NCBI GenBank assembly: GCA_016937155.1
Contig: JAFGWM010000062.1
Location: 1 to 64,000, forward strand
DNA length: 64,000 nt
Direction: 5' to 3'
DNA from: Deltaproteobacteria bacterium
GTDB taxonomy: Bacteria; Myxococcota_A; Polyangia; HGW-17
Shown here: piece by piece, positions 1-9,306 of the stretch
Layout of the letters: each line of letters begins with the position of its first letter
How positions within the stretch are numbered: position 1 is the stretch's first letter
Translations under genes and position numbers: made by a program
The notes under the pieces: model-generated
Told to the model about the DNA's origin: nothing
Database searches by the model: none
The model's input: only the letters and a program-made list of their open reading frames with translations

Positions 1-383
1 GAATAAGTGGTGCTTATACTTTTAAAGGTAAGTCTGCTTGAGAGGGCAGGCCTTGAATGATAAGTTCGTGTGCCCGAGTAAGTAGTTGTGTTTTTCCTGT
101 AATAAGTAGGAGTTGTTGTTTTCTCACGGGGTGGGATTTTATTTTCAGGTCTGGCTTCAAGGCCCTTATCAACTACTGGAGGTGGAGGTGGAGTTCTGGT
201 ATTATTTTGTGTGGATGAACTATTATCTTCAGGATTTGTATCCTCATCCTGATAATTCTGATTACGTGTGTTGGAGGATGATGCTGCCTGATAACCCAGT
301 GTCATCTGACCGGTTGCTGGATCATAACATCCAGAAATTAAAAGAAAAAAAACAAAACTTAAGCCGAAAATAGAAGCTTTCAT
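1..383 (-). CDS. Lipoprotein, C-terminus beyond window edge
   Basis: The frame opens at an ATG at 383 on the minus strand, preceded by an AGGAG ribosome binding site, and stays open to the window edge, so the C-terminus is missing. The N-terminus has a basic start (MKAS), a hydrophobic stretch and a lipobox LISGC, so I infer a lipoprotein processed by signal peptidase II. The mature part is low in complexity: Ser, Asn and Gln, then a run of five prolines near residue 70, then a Thr/Tyr/Arg-rich stretch. No catalytic domain is visible in the roughly 127 residues present. It is divergent from ilvE with 138 bases between them. The function is unknown; an envelope-associated linker or stalk protein would fit the composition. 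Confidence 0.7.
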   Translation of the reverse strand, partial: MKASIFGLSFVFFLLISGCYDPATGQMTLGYQAASSSNTRNQNYQDEDTNPEDNSSSTQNNTRTPPPPPVVDKGLEARPENKIPPREKTTTPTYYRKNTTTYSGTRTYHSRPALSSRLTFKSISTTY

Positions 384-521
384 TATATTCTCCTGAGTAA
401 AAAAGAAATCCTTGATTACATCGTCAAAAGATTCGGTAACTATAGCATAATTGAGTTTATTGTGAATTGACAAAGGAAACGAAAATAGATTAAGTTTTCC
501 CTGTAAAGGGGTACAGAATAT

Positions 522-1601
522 ATGCAGATAAGTATTCAAAAACGCTCAGTTGAAGATCTTAAAACAAAACCTGAATTTAATTCAAATCTTGGATTTGGAA
601 AGTTTTTTACGGATCATATGTTTATTATGGATTACCGTAATAATAAATGGATAAATCCCAGAATAGTTCCGCATGGTGTTCTTTCTCTGGATCCCAGTGC
701 CATGTGTTTTCATTACGGGCAGGAAATTTTTGAGGGGATGAAAGTATTCAGAGGAACTGATGAGTCTGTAATCTTTTTCAGAAGCATGGATAATTTCAGG
801 AGAATGAATAACAGTGCCGCAAGGATGGAAATGCCTGAAGTTGACATTGATGTTGTCACTGAAGGTCTGAGGGAACTGGTTAAGCTGGATAAAAGCTGGA
901 TTCCGAATCAGAAGGGTTACAGCCTTTATATCAGACCCACTATGATTGCTACAGAGGGTGTTTTAGGTGTCAGGCCAAGTGATGAATACATGTTTTTTAT
1001 AATTGCATGTCCCGTGGCTTCATTTTTTCCTGAGCAGCAGGGAAAATTAAAACCTGTAAAAATATTTGTCAGTACCCAGTATGTAAGAGCAGCTCCCGGG
1101 GGAACAGGAAGTGCAAAAGTTGCAGGTAATTATGCAGCAAGTCTAAAGGCACAGGTGCAGGCAAGGAAGTTTAACTGTCAGCAGGTGATGTGGCTTGATG
1201 GAATTGAACACAGATATGTTGAAGAAGTAGGAACCATGAATATTTTTGCTGTATTCAACGATACACTAGTTACCTCTCCACTTACCGGAACAATTCTTCC
1301 GGGAATTACAAGAGACAGTGTAATGGTTTTGGCCAAGCATCTTGGTATTGAAGTGGTTGAAAGAAGATTCACTATTGAGGAACTGTTATCCGGAATGAAG
1401 GATAAAACTGTTAGCGAAGTATTCGGATCCGGAACTGCAGCAATTATAAGTCCTGTGAGCAGTATGATTTACAAAGAGCAGTCCCATGTTGTCGGCAATG
1501 GTGAAACCGGCCCTGTTGCAGAGAAAATATACAATGCACTTTTAGATATTCAGTATGGTCAGGCTGAAGATCCCTTTGGTTGGACAACTGTTTTGAAATA
1601 A
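522..1601 (+). CDS. ilvE: Branched-chain amino acid aminotransferase
   Basis: This is a fold-type IV pyridoxal-phosphate aminotransferase that transfers the amino group between glutamate and the keto acids of Leu, Ile and Val in the cytoplasm. The 359 residues match the longer BCAT class also found in eukaryotes, not the shorter E. coli type. The cofactor Lys lies in GSAKVAGNY at about residue 199. The segments EEVGTMNIF and FGSGTAAIISP are typical of the phosphate-binding and substrate-loop regions. An AAGGGG sequence sits 10 bases before the ATG. The gene stands alone and is followed by a strong intrinsic terminator at 1685-1710, so it is probably a single transcription unit. Confidence 0.95.
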   Translation: MQISIQKRSVEDLKTKPEFNSNLGFGKFFTDHMFIMDYRNNKWINPRIVPHGVLSLDPSAMCFHYGQEIFEGMKVFRGTDESVIFFRSMDNFRRMNNSAARMEMPEVDIDVVTEGLRELVKLDKSWIPNQKGYSLYIRPTMIATEGVLGVRPSDEYMFFIIACPVASFFPEQQGKLKPVKIFVSTQYVRAAPGGTGSAKVAGNYAASLKAQVQARKFNCQQVMWLDGIEHRYVEEVGTMNIFAVFNDTLVTSPLTGTILPGITRDSVMVLAKHLGIEVVERRFTIEELLSGMKDKTVSEVFGSGTAAIISPVSSMIYKEQSHVVGNGETGPVAEKIYNALLDIQYGQAEDPFGWTTVLK

Positions 1602-1684
1602 AATTAAAAAAATTTATATTCCGGGGAATTATATATCAGGGGAAAAAGTTGAATAAACAAGTTTCATATTTTCTCCAGGTGCGG

Positions 1685-1710
1685 GCCCCGGAAATCCGGG
1701 GCTTTTTTTT
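1685..1710 (+). terminator. Intrinsic terminator after ilvE
   Basis: A perfect 7-bp G+C stem (GCCCCGG / CCGGGGC) closes a 4-base AAAT loop and is followed directly by eight T residues. This is a textbook Rho-independent terminator, about 84 bases after the ilvE stop codon and about 60 bases before the next start. Confidence 0.93.
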
Positions 1711-1769
1711 ATCAGAAAACTCATCGTAATAATCTAAATCTTCTGAGGTAGCGTTGAAATTTCTAATAT

Positions 1770-2501
1770 ATGCAGATAATTTACCGAAGATCCATAGAAA
1801 TTAATGACTGGAAAATAATGCAGCAGTATTCGGAAATTGAAATAGATGATGAAACTCTTTCCTCCTGGCAGGATATTGTCGAGCTTCTCTGTTCACTGAT
1901 TGGTATTCCCAGTGCTCTTGTAATGAGGCTTGTGGATGATGAAATTCAGGTTTTTGTTTCGAGTGATACAGAAGGTAATCCCTACCATGTGGGAGACAGT
2001 GAAGTTTTTGAGAATTCCGGGTTATACTGCGAGACAGTAATAAACACCCGAAGAAAACTTCTGGTGGGTGATGCGCTTAGTGATCCTGAGTGGATGCAAA
2101 ACCCGGATATAAAACTGGGAATGATCTCTTATCTGGGTTTTCCTATATTTTATCCTGATAAAAAACCCTTTGGCACAATTTGTGTTCTCAATAACAAACC
2201 TGATTATTATTCAAAAAATGCAGAAGTTCTTATTGAGAAATTCCGGGATATAATTGAGAGTAACATCAGTATTTTATACTTAAATAAAGAACTTGGAGAT
2301 GAAAACAAAAAGATTATTGATTACATCACAGAGATAAAAACCCTTAGGGGAATAATTCCTTTCTGCAGTTCCTGTCAACGTGTCAGGGATGCAGATGATT
2401 GCTGGGTTACCATCAATGATTATGTTGTTAAAAATTCTGAAATTGAATTTTTCAGAGGATTATGTCCCACCTGTAGAGAAAAGTCTGAAGGAAAATACTG
2501 A
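1770..2501 (+). CDS. GAF-domain protein with C-terminal Cys motif
   Basis: Residues about 25-175 read as a GAF sensor domain: a signature of the type YLGFPIF...PFGTICVLN is visible at about 130-150. A short helix (about 165-195) follows, then a C-terminal segment with CSSCQRVRD and, about 40 residues later, CPTCREK. This paired CxxC block is often seen at the very end of PAS/GAF-containing histidine kinases and diguanylate cyclases. Here it occurs with no HisKA, ATPase or GGDEF domain. I infer a soluble sensor or a partner of a separate kinase; a Zn or Fe-S site at the CxxC pair is possible but unproven. The ribosome binding site is weak, and an alternative ATG lies 16 codons downstream. Confidence 0.75.
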   Translation: MQIIYRRSIEINDWKIMQQYSEIEIDDETLSSWQDIVELLCSLIGIPSALVMRLVDDEIQVFVSSDTEGNPYHVGDSEVFENSGLYCETVINTRRKLLVGDALSDPEWMQNPDIKLGMISYLGFPIFYPDKKPFGTICVLNNKPDYYSKNAEVLIEKFRDIIESNISILYLNKELGDENKKIIDYITEIKTLRGIIPFCSSCQRVRDADDCWVTINDYVVKNSEIEFFRGLCPTCREKSEGKY

Positions 2502-2616
2502 GGGCTGTTTGTGAAGTACAGACTTTTTCTTTAATGTTTACTGCATGAACAGAAAATAAATGCTATTCTCCCCACAATATCACCCGGTTCTACCGGAAAA
2601 TTTACCAAGGTGAGCT

Positions 2617-5103
2617 ATGTTCAGAGCCAAATCATATTTTATAGTTGTAGCATTTTTTGCGGTAATTCTGACTTCAGGCGGTTGTACTCTACTGAGTGTG
2701 TCTTCTATGCTGAAAAGTGATTTCGGGCCGGCAATGATGACGGGGGATATCGAAGAGATAAGGAACAATACAACTCCTTCATTTGGCGCACTTTTTAAGA
2801 ATCTATCAAAATCTGAAATAAAATTCATAAATAATTTGGGTTCAAAACCTGGAAAGTCTTCCTCGAAAAAAGTAAAACAAAAGTATGACAGTTTCAAACT
2901 GAAGGGCTCTAGAGGTGTTTTCACAGTTAAAAGTGGAAAATCAAAGATTCTTTTCCATGTCCAGAAAATCCAGGGGGACTGGAAAGTGGATGATATGGTG
3001 ATATTTCTTGGAAAAATGAGGATTTCCTACAGAGATATCATAGGTATGTATGTTTCAATGAAATCAGTTTACGGGAACATAAGGAACGGAAAAAACGATG
3101 CTGATCACCTTGGTAAAAAGCTTTTTGAGGCGGTTGAACTGATTGTTCATGATCTGTCATTTCTGAAAAATAAAATTTCTGAAGGAAACTCCGGCAAATC
3201 CTCTTTCAGTTTCAAACCTGACTCTTTTTTTGTCAAAACTGATAAAAAGTCAGGAACGCTCAGTGTAAAAATAAATAACATGCTTATCAGTGCCGGGTTT
3301 TCAAGATCTTATGATGATTGGAAACTTTTGGATGTAAAACTTGAAAGCAGTAATTCACAACCACTGATATTGTCAGAATTAATCCCATATTTCAGATATA
3401 TTCCCTCTTTTATTGGTGTTTATAATTCAGGACATTTTGATGAGAAAATTGCTGGAACGGTTATAAAAAGGATTTGGCCTTCCATCGGGATTTCAGGTGA
3501 AAAAATTATTTATGCTATAAATTATCTGAAGTCATTTCTGCCGGATTCGACCTCCGAAATACATATTCCAAAGATCAAAAAATATGATTATTTTGATTTA
3601 ACGGAAGGTGGAATTAAATGGAAGATATTCCCGGAAAGATTAAATATTGTAGCTTCTCTGAGAGGGGTTAAATTCAGAGTATCCCTCAATAAATTGGGAT
3701 TTATTGAAAAATTCAGTGTCATTAAAGGAAAAAATGCAGTTACTTCAACTGATATTGAGAGCCTCATAAAAGTTATAAATGTATTTTCTGACCTTTCTCT
3801 TAAAAATCCACAAAGTCGAAGCTACTTTCTTAAACAGACTGTTATGCTTTTTACAAGGAGATGGTCTGGAAAAATATCAGGGAATCTTCCGGAAAAAATT
3901 TCGTTTCCCCTTGATGCTATGGGCAGTGTATTAAGAAATGTCATTCATCAGAGATTACTGGCCGGACGAAAAACAACAACTGCAGACAATAAAACCGCCG
4001 GTGATAAAAATTTCAGTTCACTGATGGTCAGCAGGGAAGGTGACCGTGTTGTTTTCAGTTTTCTCTGGCAGAATTCTCCGGTGATAATACAGTTTCTCAA
4101 AGAGGATATGATCTGGAAAATTGATAGTGTAAATATTAATTCCACTGAACTAATGGAAATGTCAATCCTGGTTCCAGGTCTTGTCAGGTTTGCTGAAGGG
4201 CTTTACTCAATGGATGCAAATCTATTGGCTTCATCATTTGATGATTTGCTGGGTGAGAGACTTGAGAAAGGTCTGGATGTTCTGTTCAGAGTCCATGGCA
4301 GGAAATTAAAAAAATTGAGTCAGGGTATTGTGACGGAATTTTTCAGGAGGCTGAATACGTCCGGGAAAGAATTTTCAGGAAAATCTGGATCAAAAAATGA
4401 TATAAATATCAAAAGTGTTATGGGTAACTTTGATTTCAGGAAAACAGGTAATGTTTATGTGCTTAAAATTTCAGATCAGGTTCTGAAATTCAGGATGAAA
4501 AAAGATAAGAGTGTGGGTCTTGCTCTTTCCGATGAAGTCTATATTGCTTTGGAAAAATACAACACGTCAAAAAGCAAAAAACCCTTTATTATGAGGAATT
4601 CCATACAGTTTATTGAAATGATTCCTCTTGCCACCGGTATGTATTATTCCCTTCTTAACGGAGATATTCGTTCTCTTGGAAAATTTACTGATGGAAATTT
4701 CAGAAAAAAAGTTCTGAGAGGAGTTACCAGTGCTCAACTGGAAAATTTAATGAAGAAATTAAAAATTCAACTGCCGGTTATAAAACCTGAAATGATAGTT
4801 GATTCATTTTTTGGAGCTGCATCATCAGATGGAAGTTCAGGAAATAAATCCACCACCTCGGGAGTAAGACTTCTGGGACAGATTTTCCGATGGAGAAGCA
4901 GATTCCCCTGGGCTGAAATCTGGCTTGATAAGGATGGTAAAAGAATTGATATTTCCTTTGGATGGGAATATGAAAGGAAAAAACCCGATTCAGGCAGGTG
5001 GGTTTTATCTGAAATTCATGTGAAGGTGCCAATTTTAGGAAAAGTAAAATTTACTGATTATGCGAAGGGCATTATAAGCGGAAAAATACCTCTTCCATTT
5101 TAA
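2617..5103 (+). CDS. Large lipoprotein with about five internal repeats
   Basis: The 828-residue product begins with a signal peptide ending in the lipobox TSGGC. The rest is rich in Lys and Ser. I see about five diverged copies of one unit. Each has a strand pattern ending in an aromatic D-W-K / I-W-K motif (GDWKVDDM, DDWKLLDV, MIWKIDSV) followed by a helix beginning with I-P or V-P and ending in Y-x-x-G/N (near residues 135, 251, 377, 512 and 664). The last copy ends near KVPILGKVKF. The layout resembles tandem NTF2/SnoaL-like or other small alpha+beta domains, but I do not recognise the family. A short gap (28 bases) joins it to the DUF3783 gene, which suggests co-transcription. Probably anchored in the outer or inner membrane facing the periplasm. 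Confidence 0.8.
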   Translation: MFRAKSYFIVVAFFAVILTSGGCTLLSVSSMLKSDFGPAMMTGDIEEIRNNTTPSFGALFKNLSKSEIKFINNLGSKPGKSSSKKVKQKYDSFKLKGSRGVFTVKSGKSKILFHVQKIQGDWKVDDMVIFLGKMRISYRDIIGMYVSMKSVYGNIRNGKNDADHLGKKLFEAVELIVHDLSFLKNKISEGNSGKSSFSFKPDSFFVKTDKKSGTLSVKINNMLISAGFSRSYDDWKLLDVKLESSNSQPLILSELIPYFRYIPSFIGVYNSGHFDEKIAGTVIKRIWPSIGISGEKIIYAINYLKSFLPDSTSEIHIPKIKKYDYFDLTEGGIKWKIFPERLNIVASLRGVKFRVSLNKLGFIEKFSVIKGKNAVTSTDIESLIKVINVFSDLSLKNPQSRSYFLKQTVMLFTRRWSGKISGNLPEKISFPLDAMGSVLRNVIHQRLLAGRKTTTADNKTAGDKNFSSLMVSREGDRVVFSFLWQNSPVIIQFLKEDMIWKIDSVNINSTELMEMSILVPGLVRFAEGLYSMDANLLASSFDDLLGERLEKGLDVLFRVHGRKLKKLSQGIVTEFFRRLNTSGKEFSGKSGSKNDINIKSVMGNFDFRKTGNVYVLKISDQVLKFRMKKDKSVGLALSDEVYIALEKYNTSKSKKPFIMRNSIQFIEMIPLATGMYYSLLNGDIRSLGKFTDGNFRKKVLRGVTSAQLENLMKKLKIQLPVIKPEMIVDSFFGAASSDGSSGNKSTTSGVRLLGQIFRWRSRFPWAEIWLDKDGKRIDISFGWEYERKKPDSGRWVLSEIHVKVPILGKVKFTDYAKGIISGKIPLPF

Positions 5104-5131
5104 TTTTTTCACCAGCAGATTGGAGTGATAA

Positions 5132-5566
5132 ATGACTACAGGTGAATTTGAAAAACTGGGGGAAACAGAGAATACTCTTTATGGCCCCAGATTTATAATA
5201 AGTTGTGGTTTCACCGGGGAACAGAAACAGTTTTTTATGAATCTTAATGAAAACACCGGGGTGGAATTTGCGCCGGTTGTTTTTCCGGGGCCGGACAATA
5301 TTGATGAACCCATGGAAAATTTACTGAAACTTCCCCATGGTGATGGAATAGAAAAGAGTATTGAATATCCTCCTGTGGTTATTTTAAGTGGCCTGAAAGA
5401 ATCAGAGCTTCATCAGTTTATGAAAAGATACAGGGAAGCTGCAATGCCTTCTCCTCTTTTTGCTGTGTTGACTCAGTTCAGCGAAAAATGGCCATTTTCC
5501 TATCTGGTAAAACATCTTGTTTCTGAATACAAAGAGATGCATGAGAAACGCAACCGGAAAGAATAA
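5132..5566 (+). CDS. DUF3783-type protein
   Basis: A 144-residue soluble protein with no signal peptide. The second half (VVILSGLKESELHQFM, then LFAVLTQFSEKWPFSYLVKHLVSEY) matches the general shape of DUF3783: a small alpha/beta domain with a conserved A-V-L-T and a Trp before a final helix. The function of this family is unknown. The start follows GGAGTGATAA. The stop codon abuts the stop of the convergent gene with no base between them. The stretch before about residue 85 contains GGxEFAPVVFPGP-like segments I cannot assign. Confidence 0.75.
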   Translation: MTTGEFEKLGETENTLYGPRFIISCGFTGEQKQFFMNLNENTGVEFAPVVFPGPDNIDEPMENLLKLPHGDGIEKSIEYPPVVILSGLKESELHQFMKRYREAAMPSPLFAVLTQFSEKWPFSYLVKHLVSEYKEMHEKRNRKE

Positions 5567-7318
5567 TTACTGAGCTGTAACGGTGACATTATCGATCATC
5601 CAGTACCACTCCCATGAAGCTTCATAACGGAATCTGATCTGAACCTGACTCTGATTTGCAGTAAGTGATGAAATATTCAGAGTTTCGTGAACATTGTAGG
5701 TATCACTGGTCCATGTGGTGAATTCAGTCCATGTACTTCCACCGTTTACTGAAATATCAACAGCTGCTGTGGAACCTTCATAAATATGGAAGTAATGATC
5801 AAACTCAAGAGTAACAGTGGTATATCCCAAAGTGCTTACTAAAGGAGTTATAAGGTATTCAAGACAATCCTCATACATTCCTGCAACATCACTGTTGACG
5901 TATGCCACCTGATCTGTGGAAATGGTAAAATTGGAGACTACATCACAACCATCACACTGCTGCCATGTATCTGCTGTGGTTCCTCCATCGTAAATACTCC
6001 ATCCTGCAGGTACCCATGATGAAAAATCTTCTGAAATTAGTGTTACTGGGCCTGATGGGTCTTCACAACTGGCTGAAGTTCCGCTTGTTGTGCAGATCTG
6101 TGAAGTCAGGGAGCAGTTAGTTCCGGTAGTCCAGAAATAACATCCCCAGCTGTCAGCGGTGCAGTTTTCGATAACATTACTCTGACACTGCTGAGTGGAA
6201 GAAACACATTCACTCTGGCACTCGCAAATGGCAGTTCCTGATGTGTCATTACATAATCTGCCGCCATCAGAGCAGTTTTCCATATCAGTAAATGAGTAGC
6301 AGCCACTACTTTGAAGTACGCAATCCTGAGCAGTATTTCCATTGCAGCGTTCCTCGCCGATGGTGCACTCACTTGTGCAATCCAACTCACATACCGCCTC
6401 TCCATCACTGACAGTGCAGATCATACCGGAAAGATTGCAGTCAGTTCCCGATTCCAGATGGAAGCATCCATAGGAATCCTGCACGCAATTTTCAATGTTT
6501 GTCCCATTGCATGAATCAGAGGAACATTCTCCGGAGCAATCACACATAGCGGTCTGTGCGGTTTCAGAGCATACCCTCTGAGTATCTGAACAGTCTTCTG
6601 CATCAACAAAGGAATAGCATCCATTGCTCTGAAGTATACAGTTCTGTATGGTATCGCTGTTACAACGCTGCTGAGTTGCTGTACATTCACTTGTACAGTT
6701 TAGAGCACATTCAGCTACCCCGTCAGTGAGGTTGCAGATCATTCCGGAAAGGCTGCAGTCATCACCTGTTTCCAGATGGAAACACCCGTATTCATCTTCT
6801 GTACATATTTCCACAACTGTTTCGTTGCATGAATCACTTGTGCATTCACCTGAACATTCGCACTGAGCGCTACCATCTGTATCAGAACATGTTCTGGATG
6901 AATCTGAGCAGTCAGTTCCTGCGGTGTAATTAAGGCATCCGTTTGCCTGAGTTTCACACGTAAGTATAGTATTTTCATCGCAGAGGGTTTGCCCGTCAGT
7001 ACACTGGTCGGTGCAATGTTCAGCACATAATGCAGTACCATCCACAATATCACAGATTAAACTATCTGTTTCACAGTTTCTGGAAACAGCCCATTCCATA
7101 CAACCGGAAGTACTTGTCTCACAAACCATAACCTGATTTCCTTCACAGTAACTCTGATCAGCAGTACAGTTATCATTACAGTTGTTTGTTGAGTTGTTGG
7201 TAGTATTATTGGATGAGTTGTTTGTTGAGTTGTTTGTGGAATTATTATCTGAATTGTTACCTTCAGCGCATCCGGTACCCATCAGTAAAACAACAGCAGT
7301 AAAAAGAAGTTTTTTCAT
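5567..7318 (-). CDS. Cys-rich repeat lipoprotein with C-terminal jelly-roll domain
   Basis: The start at 7318 (MKKLLF) is preferred over an in-frame ATG four codons upstream, because AGGG sits five bases before it. The lipobox is MGTGC. An Asn/Ser/Thr linker of about 30 residues follows, a likely flexible surface stalk. Residues about 45-425 hold alternating Cys-rich modules: type A like CTSECTxxxxRCN and type B like CSGECSSDSCN, each ending in GCYSF or GCFHLE and then a second Cys pair. One A+B pair is about 98 residues, and three pairs are visible. The last 155 residues (from about TLISEDFSSW) resemble the choice-of-anchor J / MAM-like beta-sandwich found in adhesins, ending in WMIDNVTV. 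I infer a surface-exposed adhesion or binding lipoprotein. Its ligand is unknown. Confidence 0.85.
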   Translation of the reverse strand: MKKLLFTAVVLLMGTGCAEGNNSDNNSTNNSTNNSSNNTTNNSTNNCNDNCTADQSYCEGNQVMVCETSTSGCMEWAVSRNCETDSLICDIVDGTALCAEHCTDQCTDGQTLCDENTILTCETQANGCLNYTAGTDCSDSSRTCSDTDGSAQCECSGECTSDSCNETVVEICTEDEYGCFHLETGDDCSLSGMICNLTDGVAECALNCTSECTATQQRCNSDTIQNCILQSNGCYSFVDAEDCSDTQRVCSETAQTAMCDCSGECSSDSCNGTNIENCVQDSYGCFHLESGTDCNLSGMICTVSDGEAVCELDCTSECTIGEERCNGNTAQDCVLQSSGCYSFTDMENCSDGGRLCNDTSGTAICECQSECVSSTQQCQSNVIENCTADSWGCYFWTTGTNCSLTSQICTTSGTSASCEDPSGPVTLISEDFSSWVPAGWSIYDGGTTADTWQQCDGCDVVSNFTISTDQVAYVNSDVAGMYEDCLEYLITPLVSTLGYTTVTLEFDHYFHIYEGSTAAVDISVNGGSTWTEFTTWTSDTYNVHETLNISSLTANQSQVQIRFRYEASWEWYWMIDNVTVTAQ

Positions 7319-7491
7319 TTTTTCCCTCATACAGGTAACAGTCTACCACATCAGTCCGTTATTTCCATAAGTTGAAAAATAATATGGCGATATACTTACA
7401 TATTTATGTACTGATTTCCACAGGAATAGTCAGAGTATGCAAAAAAACGTAAAATAACATACATAATATTTGGCGTTTCAGAAAATCATTT

Positions 7492-9306
7492 TTATCTGAA
7501 AAGTTCCCCCATTTTTTTTCCCAGTATGCTGTTTGCCAGCATCAGAGATATCCCAAGGAAAACCATCGACCAGACTCCCAAAGCACAGGCTGTAGCCAGT
7601 CCATCATCAACTCTTCCCATGAGGACATATATAGCTTTGGTTATAGGAAATGAATTTGTTTTTAATGCAAGGATCAAGCTGTCACTCACTTCAAGCATTG
7701 CAAAGCAGAAAACCAGAATACCACCTGCCACAAGGTTTGAAGTGATCAGTGGAAGTGTGATGGTTCTTAGAGCTTTCGTCTGGGAGGAACCAAGATTAAC
7801 AGCGGCTTCTTCAAGAGAATCATTTACCTGTGAAAATCCTGCATGGGCACTTCTGAGGATGTAGGGCAGTCTGCGGACACTGTATGCGAAAATCAGTATC
7901 CACATGGCATCCTTTCTTGGATCAAGAAATGAGCCATTGAAGGATGCAAGGTATCCGAAAGCAATAACAATTCCGGGTAGAGCAAGGGGAAGCATTGCCA
8001 GAATATCAAGATATCTGGCTGAAGCTTTTTTACTTCTTGAAACCAGCCATGCCAGCCCTATACCAAGAATAAGATCAAGAACTGTTGCAATTGTGGCATA
8101 GATAATTGAGTTTGTGATAGAGGGTACAGTAAGTTCATGACTCAATGCTGTACTGTAATGCGATGTGGTCAGTGTTTCAGGAAGTGGAGTCATAAACCAT
8201 TTTCCACTGAAACTGGTAAGGATAACTGCAAGATGAGGCAAAATACTTATAACAATGACAATAATAAAAAGTGTTCTTATAAACAGAGCAGCAATAAAGG
8301 GTGGTTTCCACTCTCTGGCACTGGAACGGTTTTTACTCAACATGGAGGTATCATGTTTTTTAAGGAAAATTCTTGAAATACTGTAACTGGCCAGAGAAAT
8401 AAGCATTACCATGACCACCAAGGCAAATCCCTCAGGATTGTCTCCCATGTCGCTTATCCGATCGAAAATCAGGAGGGGAACTACTTCTCTGTACTCAAAA
8501 ACAAGGGGTGTTCCCAGATCAGTAAAAGCCCATATAAAAACTATTATTGAGCCGGCAAAAACTCCGGGAGCACTTAGTGGCATAAGGATTTTACGGAATA
8601 TTCCAAGAGGAGGGGTTCCCATATTCCTTGCGGCATCTTCTAGGTTGGGATCTACGTTTGCCAGTGCGCTCACCACGTTCAGATACATAATTGGAAACAG
8701 ATGCAGAGACTGTAGTATTGCAACACCCCAGAATTTATTCTGTCCAAGAAAATCTATGGGAGACGAGATGATTCCGATATTCATAAGAAACAGATTAACT
8801 GTTCCGAATCTTGCGAGAAGCTGCCTCGCACCGATTGCTCCAACGAATGGTGGCAGTATGAGAGGAAGAAGTATAAGACCCGCTAAAAAAGCCTTTCCTG
8901 AAAAACTGCTCTTAACAGTGAAGTATGCCAGCGGCACCGAAATAATGAATGAAATAATCACTGTTATTATTGCAAGAGTAAACGATGTGCCAATGGCATT
9001 TCTGGTTAGAGGGTTTTCAAAAATGGAAAACAGAAAGCTCAGTGTGAAGTGTCCCTGATCAAAGAATCCTTCCCGTAGAATGAAAATAATCGGATAAAAA
9101 AGAAAAACAGCAAGAAAGACGAGAATGCTATCTCTGATAAGACTGAAAATATTTTTTTCTGCTATGAATCCCAGAAAAAAGAAGACACCCAGAGTTAATA
9201 ATCTGATATACAAGCCGAAACCCGGGATGAGAGCTGTCAGATAGATAAAAAACCTGAGTATGTGTATTGCCACTGACCTGTTTTTCATTAAGAATCGGCA
9301 AATCAT
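7492..9306 (-). CDS. ABC importer permease, ferric iron type
   Basis: A 604-residue inner-membrane protein made of two fused binding-protein-dependent permease domains, with about 12 transmembrane helices. The EAA-type loops appear as EDAARNMGTPPLGIFRKI (first half) and EEAAVNLGSSQTKALRTI (second half); both contact the ATPase. The fused double-permease layout is typical of the FbpB/AfuB/ThiP branch. The ATG overlaps the TGA of the ATPase gene in an ATGA, so translation is coupled. The substrate is inferred from family resemblance only: Fe(III) is likeliest, while thiamine, phosphonate or polyamine cannot be excluded. Confidence 0.9.
   Translation of the reverse strand: MICRFLMKNRSVAIHILRFFIYLTALIPGFGLYIRLLTLGVFFFLGFIAEKNIFSLIRDSILVFLAVFLFYPIIFILREGFFDQGHFTLSFLFSIFENPLTRNAIGTSFTLAIITVIISFIISVPLAYFTVKSSFSGKAFLAGLILLPLILPPFVGAIGARQLLARFGTVNLFLMNIGIISSPIDFLGQNKFWGVAILQSLHLFPIMYLNVVSALANVDPNLEDAARNMGTPPLGIFRKILMPLSAPGVFAGSIIVFIWAFTDLGTPLVFEYREVVPLLIFDRISDMGDNPEGFALVVMVMLISLASYSISRIFLKKHDTSMLSKNRSSAREWKPPFIAALFIRTLFIIVIVISILPHLAVILTSFSGKWFMTPLPETLTTSHYSTALSHELTVPSITNSIIYATIATVLDLILGIGLAWLVSRSKKASARYLDILAMLPLALPGIVIAFGYLASFNGSFLDPRKDAMWILIFAYSVRRLPYILRSAHAGFSQVNDSLEEAAVNLGSSQTKALRTITLPLITSNLVAGGILVFCFAMLEVSDSLILALKTNSFPITKAIYVLMGRVDDGLATACALGVWSMVFLGISLMLANSILGKKMGELFR

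Noticed and set aside
113-373. Plus-strand frame of 86 codons near the left edge
   Set aside because: The minus strand has a lipoprotein signal, a ribosome binding site and an uninterrupted frame over the same bases.
8411-9058. Long plus-strand frame (215 codons) opposite the ABC permease
   Set aside because: It is the antisense shadow of a well-supported membrane protein, has no ribosome binding site and a Lys/Arg/Pro/Ser composition typical of shadow frames.
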